Shown here in pieces: positions 10,305 to 18,111 of a DNA stretch of 64,000 nucleotides (positions are counted from its first letter, which is position 1; each line of letters opens with the position of its first letter). Below the pieces are notes generated by a model. That model searched no databases and was not told the origin of the DNA. It saw only the letters and a program-made list of their open reading frames with translations. Both the position numbers and the translations under genes were made by a program. The DNA comes from an uncultured Pelagibacteraceae bacterium (lineage in GTDB: Bacteria; Pseudomonadota; Alphaproteobacteria; Pelagibacterales; Pelagibacteraceae), in NCBI GenBank assembly GCA_902581405.1, contig CACHOJ010000002.1, positions 1 to 64,000 on the forward strand, written 5' to 3'.

Positions 10305-10877
10305 TTAGTTACCAGTTTTGCCTGCATAAGGCTTAAAATTTTTATCTTTATTCTCTTTTTTATAAATCGTAGCTTTAGTTAATATTTGTTTTTTTAATTC
10401 AGCAACAAGGGGTCCGTCTTTTTGAATTACTTTACAACTTGTTACTTGGTTACATTGTTTGTAAAAAACTTTTATATCCAGTGCATCAGTTCTTACTTCG
10501 TTAGTTAAAAAACGAATTGAAATCTTTACTGACTCATTCGTACTACTTTCATCTGAATACCAGTCAGTAATTATAATTCCTCCACTGTAGTTTACAGACG
10601 CAAGAGGCATAAAATCTATAGTATCTAATGAGGCTCTCCAAAGCTCATTTGAACTTGCAAAAACAAAGTCCCCGCCACTGCCACCTTTTTTGAAAGCTTG
10701 ATCCATTCTAAAACCTCTTCCTTCCTCCAAATTCTTTTTGACTCTTACTTTTGGGTCAGGTGGATTTTTTCTCGCATCTCCTCCAGGAATACTTTCAATT
10801 GTTTTGCATGAACTAAGTCCAAATATTACGAATCCCAATAAAATTAAGCGAGTTAAATTTCCGAAGTTTGATATCAT
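10305..10877 (-). CDS. DUF3576-family lipoprotein
   Basis: The 190-residue protein begins with a hydrophobic segment and the lipobox GLSSC (Cys about residue 24), so it should be a lipoprotein. It continues with a Gly/Pro-rich linker and GGSGGDFVFASSNELWRASL, which I recognise as the DUF3576 family found next to leuS in alphaproteobacteria. The function is unknown; an envelope role is suggested by the lipoprotein signal and by lptE in the same run. Confidence 0.8.
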   Translation of the reverse strand: MISNFGNLTRLILLGFVIFGLSSCKTIESIPGGDARKNPPDPKVRVKKNLEEGRGFRMDQAFKKGGSGGDFVFASSNELWRASLDTIDFMPLASVNYSGGIIITDWYSDESSTNESVKISIRFLTNEVRTDALDIKVFYKQCNQVTSCKVIQKDGPLVAELKKQILTKATIYKKENKDKNFKPYAGKTGN

Positions 10878-11082
10878 TTCTAATTAGTTTTATTGCTTTT
10901 AGTTGAATTTAAATAAAATATACACGTTTTATTTAAAATACAGAAAAAAAGCCCGAAATTACTTAATTTTTTAGTGATGCATAAATGCAACACTTTTGTA
11001 AAAATCATATGTAAAAACCAGGAATATAAACATTAAATTTAAATAATTGGTAAGTGTATCCTGTTTAATATTAAACAATAAC

Positions 11083-11089
11083 GAAAGGA
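11083..11089 (+). promoter_or_regulatory. Ribosome-binding site that decides the porin start
   Basis: GAAAGGA lies five bases before the ATG at 11095. The longer reading frame starting at 11047 has no comparable site and would put 16 polar residues before a clean signal peptide, so the start at 11095 is preferred. Confidence 0.75.
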
Positions 11090-11094
11090 TTAAT

Positions 11095-12021
11095 ATGGAC
11101 AATCTAAAGAAAATTGGATTGACTGCATTAGGAACAGTATTAGTTGCTGGACAAGCTCAAGCTGCATCAGTATCAGCTTCAGCGTCTACTTCTATCTTCT
11201 TTAATGGTCAAGACAATGGTGATGACGGTAATGGTTGGTCAATGACTGACTCAGTTACATTCTCAGCAAGTGGTGAAATGGATAATGGTTTTACTATATC
11301 TACTACACTAGAACTTGATGGTGATGTAATGGATACAAGAAACATCAAAATCGACACAGGCGATATGGGTACATTAACATTCTCAGGTGATGGTACTTCA
11401 GGACCAGTTGGATCTTGGGATGACATGACTCCATCAGCTAACGAAGAAGCTCATGGTGTTACTGTTAATGGTACAATCAAAGGCGCTACAAACGCTGCAA
11501 GTACTAAAAACATCTTTGTGTATGACTACACATTAATGGATGGTTTAGCACTTAAAGCTTCATACACTCCATCAAATGGTGCAACTGCACTTGATAGTTC
11601 AATGGACTATGGTTTGATGTACACAGGTATGGAAGGTTTAACATTATATGCTGCAATGGGTGAAAATAACAATGCTGCTAACTCTGTAGATAACACTATT
11701 TTTGGTGTTAAATATGCAATGGGAGCATTTACTATTGGATACCAAGTAAACGAATCTGACTCGCAAGCTGCAAGCTCAGACGAAGACTTTACAGCAATTG
11801 GTGTATCTTATGCAGTAAGTGATGATTTATCTGTTTCATACAACATTTCTGAAATAGATCTTGAAGGTAGCACAGAAAACCAAGAAGCTACAGGAGTAAG
11901 TTTCTCTTACACTTCTGGTGGAATGACTATCTCAGGAACACATTCACAAGTTGATAACGTAGGTAACTCTGCATCAGCAGACAATACTGGATACGAAGTT
12001 AACTTTGTATTTGCATTCTAA
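11095..12021 (+). CDS. Probable outer-membrane porin
   Basis: Starting at 11095 the protein has 308 residues with a signal peptide (MDNLKKIGLTALGTVLVAG...) cleaved after QAQA. The mature part is acidic, rich in Gly, Ser, Thr and Asn, and alternates polar and hydrophobic residues in the way of a beta barrel. It ends in NFVFAF, with the terminal Phe required for Bam-mediated insertion. This matches the Gram-negative porin type common in SAR11. The codon use is smoother and more GC-rich than neighbouring genes, as expected for strong expression, and a strong terminator follows. Solute specificity cannot be read. Confidence 0.85.
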   Translation: MDNLKKIGLTALGTVLVAGQAQAASVSASASTSIFFNGQDNGDDGNGWSMTDSVTFSASGEMDNGFTISTTLELDGDVMDTRNIKIDTGDMGTLTFSGDGTSGPVGSWDDMTPSANEEAHGVTVNGTIKGATNAASTKNIFVYDYTLMDGLALKASYTPSNGATALDSSMDYGLMYTGMEGLTLYAAMGENNNAANSVDNTIFGVKYAMGAFTIGYQVNESDSQAASSDEDFTAIGVSYAVSDDLSVSYNISEIDLEGSTENQEATGVSFSYTSGGMTISGTHSQVDNVGNSASADNTGYEVNFVFAF

Positions 12022-12035
12022 TTACTGAAAAGTAA

Positions 12036-12072
12036 TTTTAAAAAGGGCCCCTTTATGGGGCCTTTTTTTTTG
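12036..12072. terminator. Strong bidirectional terminator after porin gene
   Basis: The stem GGCCCC (12046-12051), loop TTTAT and GGGGCC (12057-12062) are flanked by an A-run before and a T-run after, so it can end transcription from either side. It is one of the few GC-rich hairpins in the window. The minus-strand ThiE-like gene ends inside it: its last codons (Lys-Lys-Lys-Ala-Pro-stop) are the T-run and one stem arm. Confidence 0.93.
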
Positions 12073-12598
12073 TTTGAAAGAATGTTATGCCAGCAAAACC
12101 TTTTGCTTCGGTAAGTTTCAAAAGCTTAACATTTTCTTTTGACAATCCTCCCAATCCTATAACTTTCTTTTTAGTAAAAGTCTCAATTATTCTAAATTTA
12201 TTTATACCTAGGTAGTTTTTATTTTTCTTAAATACAGAGGAAATAAATATAAAATTTACATTCTGTTTCTCTTTAATTCTGATTTCTTTCAAATTGTGAG
12301 CAGATCCGATTAGTTCAAATTTTTGCTTAAATTTATATGACAAATGATTGGTATTTGAATTAAATGAGGGAATATAAGCACCATCTAAATCTAATCTTAT
12401 TGAAAGTTTAATATTATTAGATAAGAAAAATCTTAAACCTTTGTTTCTACAATAATCCCTTAACACAATTATATCTTCGATATTTATTTTTTTTTTATAG
12501 TTTCTGTAAATAATGCGAGTATTTTTATCTAGTAAATCAATGTTATTTTTTTTAAATTTATCTATAAAGTAAAATTTATAAAACAAGTTTTTATGCAT
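12053..12598 (-). CDS. ThiE/TenI-like barrel protein
   Basis: This resembles the thiamine-phosphate synthase / TenI fold: GLRFFLSN near residue 50, the DGAYIPS strand, IGSAHNLKEI, FIFISSVF and the phosphate-binding VIGLGGLSKENV with GFAGITFF near the end. At 181 residues from 12598 (185 from 12610) it is a little short, and the N-terminal part that binds pyrophosphate in true ThiE is not recognisable. It may be a diverged enzyme rather than the pathway ThiE. I prefer the ATG at 12598, which limits overlap with divergent yggS to six bases. The 3' end lies within the porin terminator. Confidence 0.7.
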   Translation of the reverse strand: MHKNLFYKFYFIDKFKKNNIDLLDKNTRIIYRNYKKKINIEDIIVLRDYCRNKGLRFFLSNNIKLSIRLDLDGAYIPSFNSNTNHLSYKFKQKFELIGSAHNLKEIRIKEKQNVNFIFISSVFKKNKNYLGINKFRIIETFTKKKVIGLGGLSKENVKLLKLTEAKGFAGITFFQTKKKAP

Positions 12599-13255
12599 CA
12601 ATCTGTTCAAAATTTAATATCAATTCAAGCTTCAATCAAATCAAAATTATCTGATTTAGCTGATAAAGAGAGAATACCTAAAATAATTGCAGTTTCTAAA
12701 ACTTTTAAAATTGATCATATTTTACCTTTGATAAATTATGGACATTTAGATTATGGTGAAAACAAAGTCCAGGAGGCAATCGAAAAATGGACAGATATAA
12801 AAATTAAAAATAATAAAATAAATTTACACTTAATTGGAAAATTACAAACTAACAAAGTAAAATCTGCAGTAAATATATTTGATTATATCCATTCATTGGA
12901 TAGTGAGAAATTGGCAAAAAAAATAGCCGATGAGCAAAATAAACAAAATAAAAAAATTAAAATATTTATTCAAATAAATTTAGGGGAGGAAAGTCAAAAG
13001 TCAGGAATAAACAAAAATAATTTATTGGATTTTCATAATTTTACTAAAGAACTTGGATTAAATATAATTGGTACTATGTGCATTCCACCGTTTGGAGAAG
13101 AATCGTCGAAATTTTTTTCTGAAATGAGAAAGCTTAATGAAACAATAGATCTCAGTGAATTAAGCATGGGAATGTCTTCAGATTATTTAAATGCTGTTGA
13201 ATACAAATCTACATATTTAAGGATTGGATCTAGCATATTTGGTAAGAGAGATTAG
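12593..13255 (+). CDS. yggS: YggS/PROSC-family pyridoxal-phosphate homeostasis protein
   Basis: This PLP-binding protein buffers pyridoxal phosphate and affects amino-acid metabolism. The 220 residues have the PLP lysine in IAVSKTF near residue 36, GENKVQEA near residue 60, HLIGKLQTNKVK near 80 and the C-terminal LSMGMSSDY plus RIGSSIFGKR phosphate loop. The start ATG shares the palindrome ATGCAT with the start of the divergent ThiE-like gene. The end overlaps the convergent L,D-transpeptidase by four bases. Confidence 0.93.
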   Translation: MHQSVQNLISIQASIKSKLSDLADKERIPKIIAVSKTFKIDHILPLINYGHLDYGENKVQEAIEKWTDIKIKNNKINLHLIGKLQTNKVKSAVNIFDYIHSLDSEKLAKKIADEQNKQNKKIKIFIQINLGEESQKSGINKNNLLDFHNFTKELGLNIIGTMCIPPFGEESSKFFSEMRKLNETIDLSELSMGMSSDYLNAVEYKSTYLRIGSSIFGKRD

Positions 13256-13746
13256 TTTAATATGATTTGTGTTTTCTTATTAATTAATTTTAATAATATA
13301 ATAAAATCTTTTTTACGTAAAGCTACACATCCAGCAGTAGGTTGATAATTTTTTGTTAAATGCAGAAAGATTGCACTTCCTTTACCCAATTGTCTTACAT
13401 TTGAATTATAATTTATAGGTATCATTAAATCATATTTATAATCCTTTCTAAGAAGTTTTTCTTGTCGGACTTTTTGATTTATATTAACCGGTTTATTGTA
13501 ATATTTTTGGTTTTTTTCATCATTGCACCAACCCATATTTTTTCTAATCGGTATACATTTTAACTTTGTAAAAGGTTTTACAATTCTATCTTTTCTATAA
13601 TATAAGTTTCCAAGTGAAAATTTTCCCTTTGGAGTTCTTTTATCGCCCTCCTTTTTTTTATTGCTTAGACCCTTTTTGCCAATAGAGCATCTAAAATTAA
13701 AATCGTCAATTTGAAGAGTTGCTTTATTTTTTAAAACAATTGTCAT
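13252..13746 (-). CDS. L,D-transpeptidase (YkuD) family protein
   Basis: The 164 residues carry the YkuD signature: a His in IFLHLTK near residue 127 and the catalytic Cys in TAGCVAL near 140. Such enzymes make 3-3 cross-links or attach proteins in peptidoglycan. No signal peptide is visible (it starts MTIVLKNKATLQIDDF), as in a subset of alphaproteobacterial members, so how it reaches the periplasm is unclear. Its start lies 13 bases from the divergent regulator gene at 13760. Confidence 0.85.
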   Translation of the reverse strand: MTIVLKNKATLQIDDFNFRCSIGKKGLSNKKKEGDKRTPKGKFSLGNLYYRKDRIVKPFTKLKCIPIRKNMGWCNDEKNQKYYNKPVNINQKVRQEKLLRKDYKYDLMIPINYNSNVRQLGKGSAIFLHLTKNYQPTAGCVALRKKDFIILLKLINKKTQIILN

Positions 13747-13759
13747 ATCCTAATTATAT

Positions 13760-14320
13760 ATGAATAATCAGACTTTACTAATTTATGATTTTAAAATTTT
13801 ATTTGAAATTCTTAAGGAGTTTGAGAGTCAACTAAACTTCAAAATACTATATATTGATAAAAATTCAAATATAGAAGAATACAAAAACAAACAAGATAGT
13901 TGTTTAATTATTTCAAAGAAACCGATAAGCAATATTGATAATCAATTGGAAACTCAAATATTTCCAATCGAAATTACTAAGTTAATAGAAAATATTAATA
14001 TTAAATTCTTAAAAAATAAATATACCCAGCAAGCCGAAATTAATATAGGCAAGTATAAATTGAACCTGAATTCACGAAAAATTAGTTACAAGACTAAATA
14101 TTTAAGCTTAACTGAACGTGAAGCAAATATTTTGATTTTTCTAAATAGGTCAAAAAAACCAGTAAAGATTTCTAGAATGCAAACAGAAGTATGGGGCCAT
14201 AATTCAAAACTAGAAACTCATACTGTTGAAACTCACATTTATAGACTTAGAAAAAAAATAAAAGATGTTTTTGAGGACGACAATTTCATAAAAAGCTATA
14301 AGTTAGGTTATTCTATTTAG
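13760..14320 (+). CDS. OmpR-type winged-helix regulator with degenerate receiver domain
   Basis: The C-terminal 100 residues form a clear OmpR/PhoB winged helix: LSLTEREANILIFL, then EVWGHNSKLETHTVETHIYRLRKKI and KSYKLGYSI. The N-terminal 90 residues have the length and strand pattern of a receiver, but I do not see the conserved Asp pair, the phosphorylatable Asp in a hydrophobic strand context, or the K of the active site. It is probably a phosphorylation-independent regulator. It is divergent from the L,D-transpeptidase, so that gene is a possible target, and its stop overlaps the next gene's GTG by one base. Confidence 0.8.
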   Translation: MNNQTLLIYDFKILFEILKEFESQLNFKILYIDKNSNIEEYKNKQDSCLIISKKPISNIDNQLETQIFPIEITKLIENINIKFLKNKYTQQAEINIGKYKLNLNSRKISYKTKYLSLTEREANILIFLNRSKKPVKISRMQTEVWGHNSKLETHTVETHIYRLRKKIKDVFEDDNFIKSYKLGYSI

Positions 14321-16413
14321 TGAACAGAGAAGATAACAATATCAATACAAAATTAGAATTAGCTCTTAAAAATCATAGAGAAAATAATTTTTCATTAGCT
14401 GAAAAATTTTATAAAGAGGTATTGTTTTACTCACCAAATCATTTAGGTGGTATTTTTAATTTAGCAACTTTATATGCTCAATTAAAAAAATTTGACAAAG
14501 CTAAAGATTTATTTTTCAAAGCTAACAATATAAAACCTCAAGATCCAAATATTAATCTTAATTTAGGTAATATTTTTTTTGAAACAGGTGATTTTGAAAA
14601 AGCCTTAAAGTATTTTGATAATTTAACCAAAATAAATTCAAATTTTGCACTTGCTTATTACAATAAAGGAATCGTATTAAATAATTTAAAAAAATATAAA
14701 GATGCAAATGAATGTTTTAAAAAAGTAATTGAACTAGAACCAAAAAATTTAGCGTGCTTTAACATAATTGCAAAAAATTTGATCGAATCGAGCCAATACG
14801 ATGAAGCAATATTTTATCTTAGGAATTCCCTAAAAATTGATCAAAAAAATATATTAACTATAAAAATTCTTACTGAACTATTTTCATCCTTTGAATTATC
14901 AAAATTAAATAAAAAGGAGAAAGATAATGTTAAAGATCTTTTTATTTTTTTATTAAAAAAAAATTCAATTAATCATAATCAACTTTTTAACAACGCAAAA
15001 TTACTTATTTATAATAATGATGAACTTAATGAAATAATGAAATGTAGTGAAAAAAATATCTCTCTTATGAATGATAAAATAATTAAAAAGATTCTAAAAC
15101 AAGAAACCTTTCATTTAATTCTTCAAAAATCTTTGTTAAGAGATAAATTTTTAGAAACTTTTGTAATTAAACTTAGAAAAGAAATAATTTTATCTATTGA
15201 TAATTTCAGGGATAATCTTCTAGAAATCTTTAATTTTATTGTATCCCTTGCTGAGCAATGTTTTTTAAATGAATATATATATCCTCAGAGCAATGATGAA
15301 ACAAAAATTGTTAAATCATTATTAAATAAAATTGAAAAAAATGAGAGTATAGACGAGTTAGAGATAGCTATTCTAGGATGTTTCAAACCCTTGAATACAT
15401 CTCTAATCATTTCAGAAAAATTAATGGAATATTATTCTTCAAACAAATTATTTAATGATTTTATAGATATGCAGGTCAGGGAACCTAAAAAAGAAAAGGA
15501 ATTAATTAAGACTATAAAATCAATAGGCCAAATATCAAACAAAGTCTCAAAAAAGGTTCAAACTCAATATGAGGAAAATCCTTACCCTAGATGGAGATAC
15601 ATTACATCGGGAATTAAATTAAATTTTTTAAACATATTAAATAGTAACATTAAGCCAAATAAGGTTGAATCTAAAAACAAATTTCTAAATCCAAACGTTT
15701 TAATAGCTGGATGTGGCACAGGACAACAACTTGAAAATATAATTTGTTACGAAAAATCAAATATTTTTGCACTTGATTTAAGCCTATCAAGTTTAGCTTA
15801 TGCTAAAAGAAAAATGCAAGAACTAAATTTTAACGAAATAGAATTTTTACATGGGGATATTCTCAGTTTACAAAATATAAAAAAAAAATTTGATGTCATT
15901 GAGTGCGTAGGAGTTCTTCATCATATGGAAAATCCAGAAAATGGTTTGAGCATATTACTTGATCTTTTGGAACCTCATGGATTTTTAAAATTAGGTATTT
16001 ATAGTGAAATATCACGTAAACATATTATGGAGGTTAGGAGTTTTGTTGAAAAAAATAATTCTACAAGTGATCTTAATAATATCAGGAGCACTAGAGAACT
16101 TATTAAAAATGACAAAGATAATAAGTTTTTTCAAAAACTTACTTACAATTATGATTTTTATTCAACCTCCAGTTTAAGAGATATGATATTTCATGTGAAT
16201 GAAAAACGATACACACTAGATCAGATTTTGAAATTAATAAATTCCTTTAATCTAGAGTTTTTAGGATTTACAAATGAAAAAGCTAAAAAAAATTATTCCA
16301 AAAGCTATCCAAATGATACGAACAACTTAAATATAAAAAATTGGAGTGAGTTTGAAATCGAAAACCCAGATACATTTATATCGATGTACCAGTTTTGGGT
16401 AAGAAAAAAATGA
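14320..16413 (+). CDS. TPR-repeat protein with class I SAM methyltransferase domain
   Basis: A 697-residue protein starting with GTG directly on the last base of the previous stop codon. Residues about 5-185 are tetratricopeptide repeats (for example NLGNIFFETGDFEKALKYF). A linker of low similarity follows, with ENPYPRWRY near residue 420, often seen just before this methyltransferase type. The SAM-binding loop NVLIAGCGTGQQ is near residue 459, then FALDLSLSSLAYAKRK and the HGD/VLHHMENP motifs. The substrate is unknown; TPRs suggest a protein target or scaffold. Its stop overlaps the arfA-like start (ATGA). Confidence 0.85.
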   Translation: MNREDNNINTKLELALKNHRENNFSLAEKFYKEVLFYSPNHLGGIFNLATLYAQLKKFDKAKDLFFKANNIKPQDPNINLNLGNIFFETGDFEKALKYFDNLTKINSNFALAYYNKGIVLNNLKKYKDANECFKKVIELEPKNLACFNIIAKNLIESSQYDEAIFYLRNSLKIDQKNILTIKILTELFSSFELSKLNKKEKDNVKDLFIFLLKKNSINHNQLFNNAKLLIYNNDELNEIMKCSEKNISLMNDKIIKKILKQETFHLILQKSLLRDKFLETFVIKLRKEIILSIDNFRDNLLEIFNFIVSLAEQCFLNEYIYPQSNDETKIVKSLLNKIEKNESIDELEIAILGCFKPLNTSLIISEKLMEYYSSNKLFNDFIDMQVREPKKEKELIKTIKSIGQISNKVSKKVQTQYEENPYPRWRYITSGIKLNFLNILNSNIKPNKVESKNKFLNPNVLIAGCGTGQQLENIICYEKSNIFALDLSLSSLAYAKRKMQELNFNEIEFLHGDILSLQNIKKKFDVIECVGVLHHMENPENGLSILLDLLEPHGFLKLGIYSEISRKHIMEVRSFVEKNNSTSDLNNIRSTRELIKNDKDNKFFQKLTYNYDFYSTSSLRDMIFHVNEKRYTLDQILKLINSFNLEFLGFTNEKAKKNYSKSYPNDTNNLNIKNWSEFEIENPDTFISMYQFWVRKK

Positions 16414-16520
16414 AAAATAAAAAAAACCTTATTGCTAAAGATCTGTTTACCAAAAAATATAAAATACGGATTGTAAAACCTAAAAAAGGTAAAGGTAGTT
16501 TTAAAAGAAAAAAAAAATAG
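16410..16520 (+). CDS. arfA: ArfA-like alternative ribosome-rescue peptide
   Basis: A 36-residue frame starts at the ATG overlapping the methyltransferase stop. It reads NLIAKDLFTKKYK, then KPKKGKGSFKRKKK at the end. The KKGKGS(Y/F)xRK tail and the preceding A-x-x-L-x-x-x-x-(F/Y) pattern match ArfA, which recruits release factor 2 to stalled ribosomes and enters the empty mRNA channel with its basic tail. A small hairpin at 16519-16533 overlaps the stop codon, recalling E. coli arfA, where a hairpin near the end makes the mRNA non-stop. It would be missed by usual length cut-offs. The assignment rests on the motif only. Confidence 0.72.
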   Translation: MKNKKNLIAKDLFTKKYKIRIVKPKKGKGSFKRKKK

Positions 16521-16534
16521 ACTTTTAAAGTCTT
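16507..16534 (-). terminator. Terminator of the dapB-nth-adenosine kinase run
   Basis: On the minus strand a self-complementary AGACTT/AAGTCT hairpin (16519-16533) is followed by a run of about ten T residues (reading down from 16517). It overlaps the stop codon of the adenosine kinase gene (16525-16527) and of the convergent arfA-like gene. The stem is short and low in GC, so moderate confidence. Confidence 0.6.
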
Positions 16535-17454
16535 GCACCTATCTGCTGAATAACTTTAGAGGACATTTCAGTACCTTTATCAAGACTTTCTTTCAAAGGC
16601 ATCTTATTTACATACCCATGAAGAAATCCTCCAGCGAAAAGGTCACCAGCTCCTGTTAAATCAACAATCTTAAGACCTTGTTTTACACCACATTCAACAA
16701 CCTCATCTCCATTAATGGCTACTGCACCTTTTTCACCTCTAGTTAAAACAATTATTTTTCCAAGTGATTTTGAAAAATTTATTACATCATCAAAAGATTT
16801 TGCATCAATTAATGACATTATCTCTTGCTCATTTGCAAAAGTTATATCTAATTTATTTTTTACGAGTTCTAAAAAATGAGGTTTGTGACGGTCAACACAG
16901 AATTGGTCAGATAGGGACATGGCTACTTTGTTTGCACTTTGAATAGCTTTTTCAAATGCTTTTTTAGGCTCTCCTTCATCCCAAAGATATCCTTCTAGAA
17001 GTATTATCTCACTTTGTTTAATAGCATCAGAACTGACGTCATTTTCATTTATTTTTCCTGCAGTTCCTAAAAAAGTACACATTGTTCTCTCAGAGTCTGG
17101 TGTCACTAAAATTAAACAAGTTCCTGTAGGTAACTCTTCCTTTTTTTTAGTATAAAAGTATTTTACATTTTCTTGTTTAAGTCCATCCTCATACTTACCA
17201 CCAAGTTCGTCATCATTTACTTTTCCGATAAATCCTACTTCATTTCCAAGTTGAGATAAGCCAACAATTGAGTTTGCAACAGATCCACCTGATACTGTTT
17301 TTTCTATTTTTAGATTTGATAATAATTCTTTGAATTCTTTTTCGTCAAAAATTAATTTCATTGTACTTTTCGTTAAATTATTTTTTGAAATAAAATCATC
17401 CTCTACTTTACAAATTACGTCAACAATCGCGTTTCCAATTCCTAATATTTTCAT
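16525..17454 (-). CDS. PfkB-family sugar/nucleoside kinase, probably adenosine kinase
   Basis: The 309-residue protein has both PfkB signatures: GGSVANSIVGLSQLG near residue 56 and DLTGAGDLFAGGFLHG near residue 268, whose Asp is the catalytic base. The start MKILGIGNAIVDV and overall layout fit the adenosine-kinase-like branch, which phosphorylates adenosine to AMP; a related sugar substrate cannot be excluded. It is the last gene of dapB-nth-kinase, three bases after nth. Confidence 0.85.
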   Translation of the reverse strand: MKILGIGNAIVDVICKVEDDFISKNNLTKSTMKLIFDEKEFKELLSNLKIEKTVSGGSVANSIVGLSQLGNEVGFIGKVNDDELGGKYEDGLKQENVKYFYTKKKEELPTGTCLILVTPDSERTMCTFLGTAGKINENDVSSDAIKQSEIILLEGYLWDEGEPKKAFEKAIQSANKVAMSLSDQFCVDRHKPHFLELVKNKLDITFANEQEIMSLIDAKSFDDVINFSKSLGKIIVLTRGEKGAVAINGDEVVECGVKQGLKIVDLTGAGDLFAGGFLHGYVNKMPLKESLDKGTEMSSKVIQQIGARL

Positions 17455-17457
17455 TGT

Positions 17458-18111
17458 TTATGCTTTCTTAGTTAAAAGTGGTTTTTTTCTATTAGGATAA
17501 CAAGTAGTACAGATTTTACAAGATAAACCATAGCACTCTCTTGCTTTACAGTATTCTCTTCCATAATAAATTATTTGTAGATGCAACTTGTTCCAATATT
17601 TTTTAGGAAAAAGCCTCTTAAGATCTTTTTCTGTTTGAACTACGTTTTTTCCATTAGTTAAACCCCATCTTTGTGCAAGTCTATGGATATGGGTATCTAT
17701 TGGAAAAGCAGGGTATCCAAATCCTTGTGACATCACTACACTAGCTGTCTTATGTCCAACGCCTGGTAATTCCTCTAACTGTTCAAAAGTTTTTGGGACT
17801 CTACCGTTATATTTTTCAACCAAGGTTTTTGATAGATTATAAACACTTTTTGCTTTAATCCTAAAAATACCAATACTTTTAATCAGTTTTTCAATTTTTC
17901 TTCGTCCTAATTTTACAAAATGCTCTGGTCTATTATATTTAGGATATATATTTTTGGTCACATTATTTACATTAACATCTGTACATTGTGCAGATAAAAG
18001 TACTGAAACTAATAACGTGAAAATATTTTTATGTTTAAGTGGGATTGGTGTTTTTGGATAAATTTTGTTTAAAATTCTAAGAACAATTTTTGCTCTTTGC
18101 TCTTCGTTCAT
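17458..18111 (-). CDS. nth: Endonuclease III (DNA glycosylase/AP lyase)
   Basis: Nth removes oxidised pyrimidines and cuts at abasic sites. The 217 residues include the helix-hairpin-helix ELPGVGHKTASVV near residue 108 (with catalytic Lys) and the catalytic Asp in FPIDTHIHRLAQRWGL near residue 137. The C-terminal cysteines read CKARECYGLSCKICTTC. The usual Fe-S pattern is C-x6-C-x2-C-x5-C, whereas here cysteines fall at relative positions 1, 6, 11, 14 and 17, so the cluster loop differs. It overlaps dapB by four bases. Confidence 0.93.
   Translation of the reverse strand: MNEEQRAKIVLRILNKIYPKTPIPLKHKNIFTLLVSVLLSAQCTDVNVNNVTKNIYPKYNRPEHFVKLGRRKIEKLIKSIGIFRIKAKSVYNLSKTLVEKYNGRVPKTFEQLEELPGVGHKTASVVMSQGFGYPAFPIDTHIHRLAQRWGLTNGKNVVQTEKDLKRLFPKKYWNKLHLQIIYYGREYCKARECYGLSCKICTTCYPNRKKPLLTKKA

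Noticed and set aside
11047-11094. Upstream start for the porin
   Set aside because: It places polar residues before a clean signal peptide, and the ribosome-binding site GAAAGGA belongs to the ATG at 11095.
16008-16025. Partial parS-like string TATCACGTAAACA in the TPR-methyltransferase
   Set aside because: The palindrome is broken and it is over 10 kb from parAB; probably chance.
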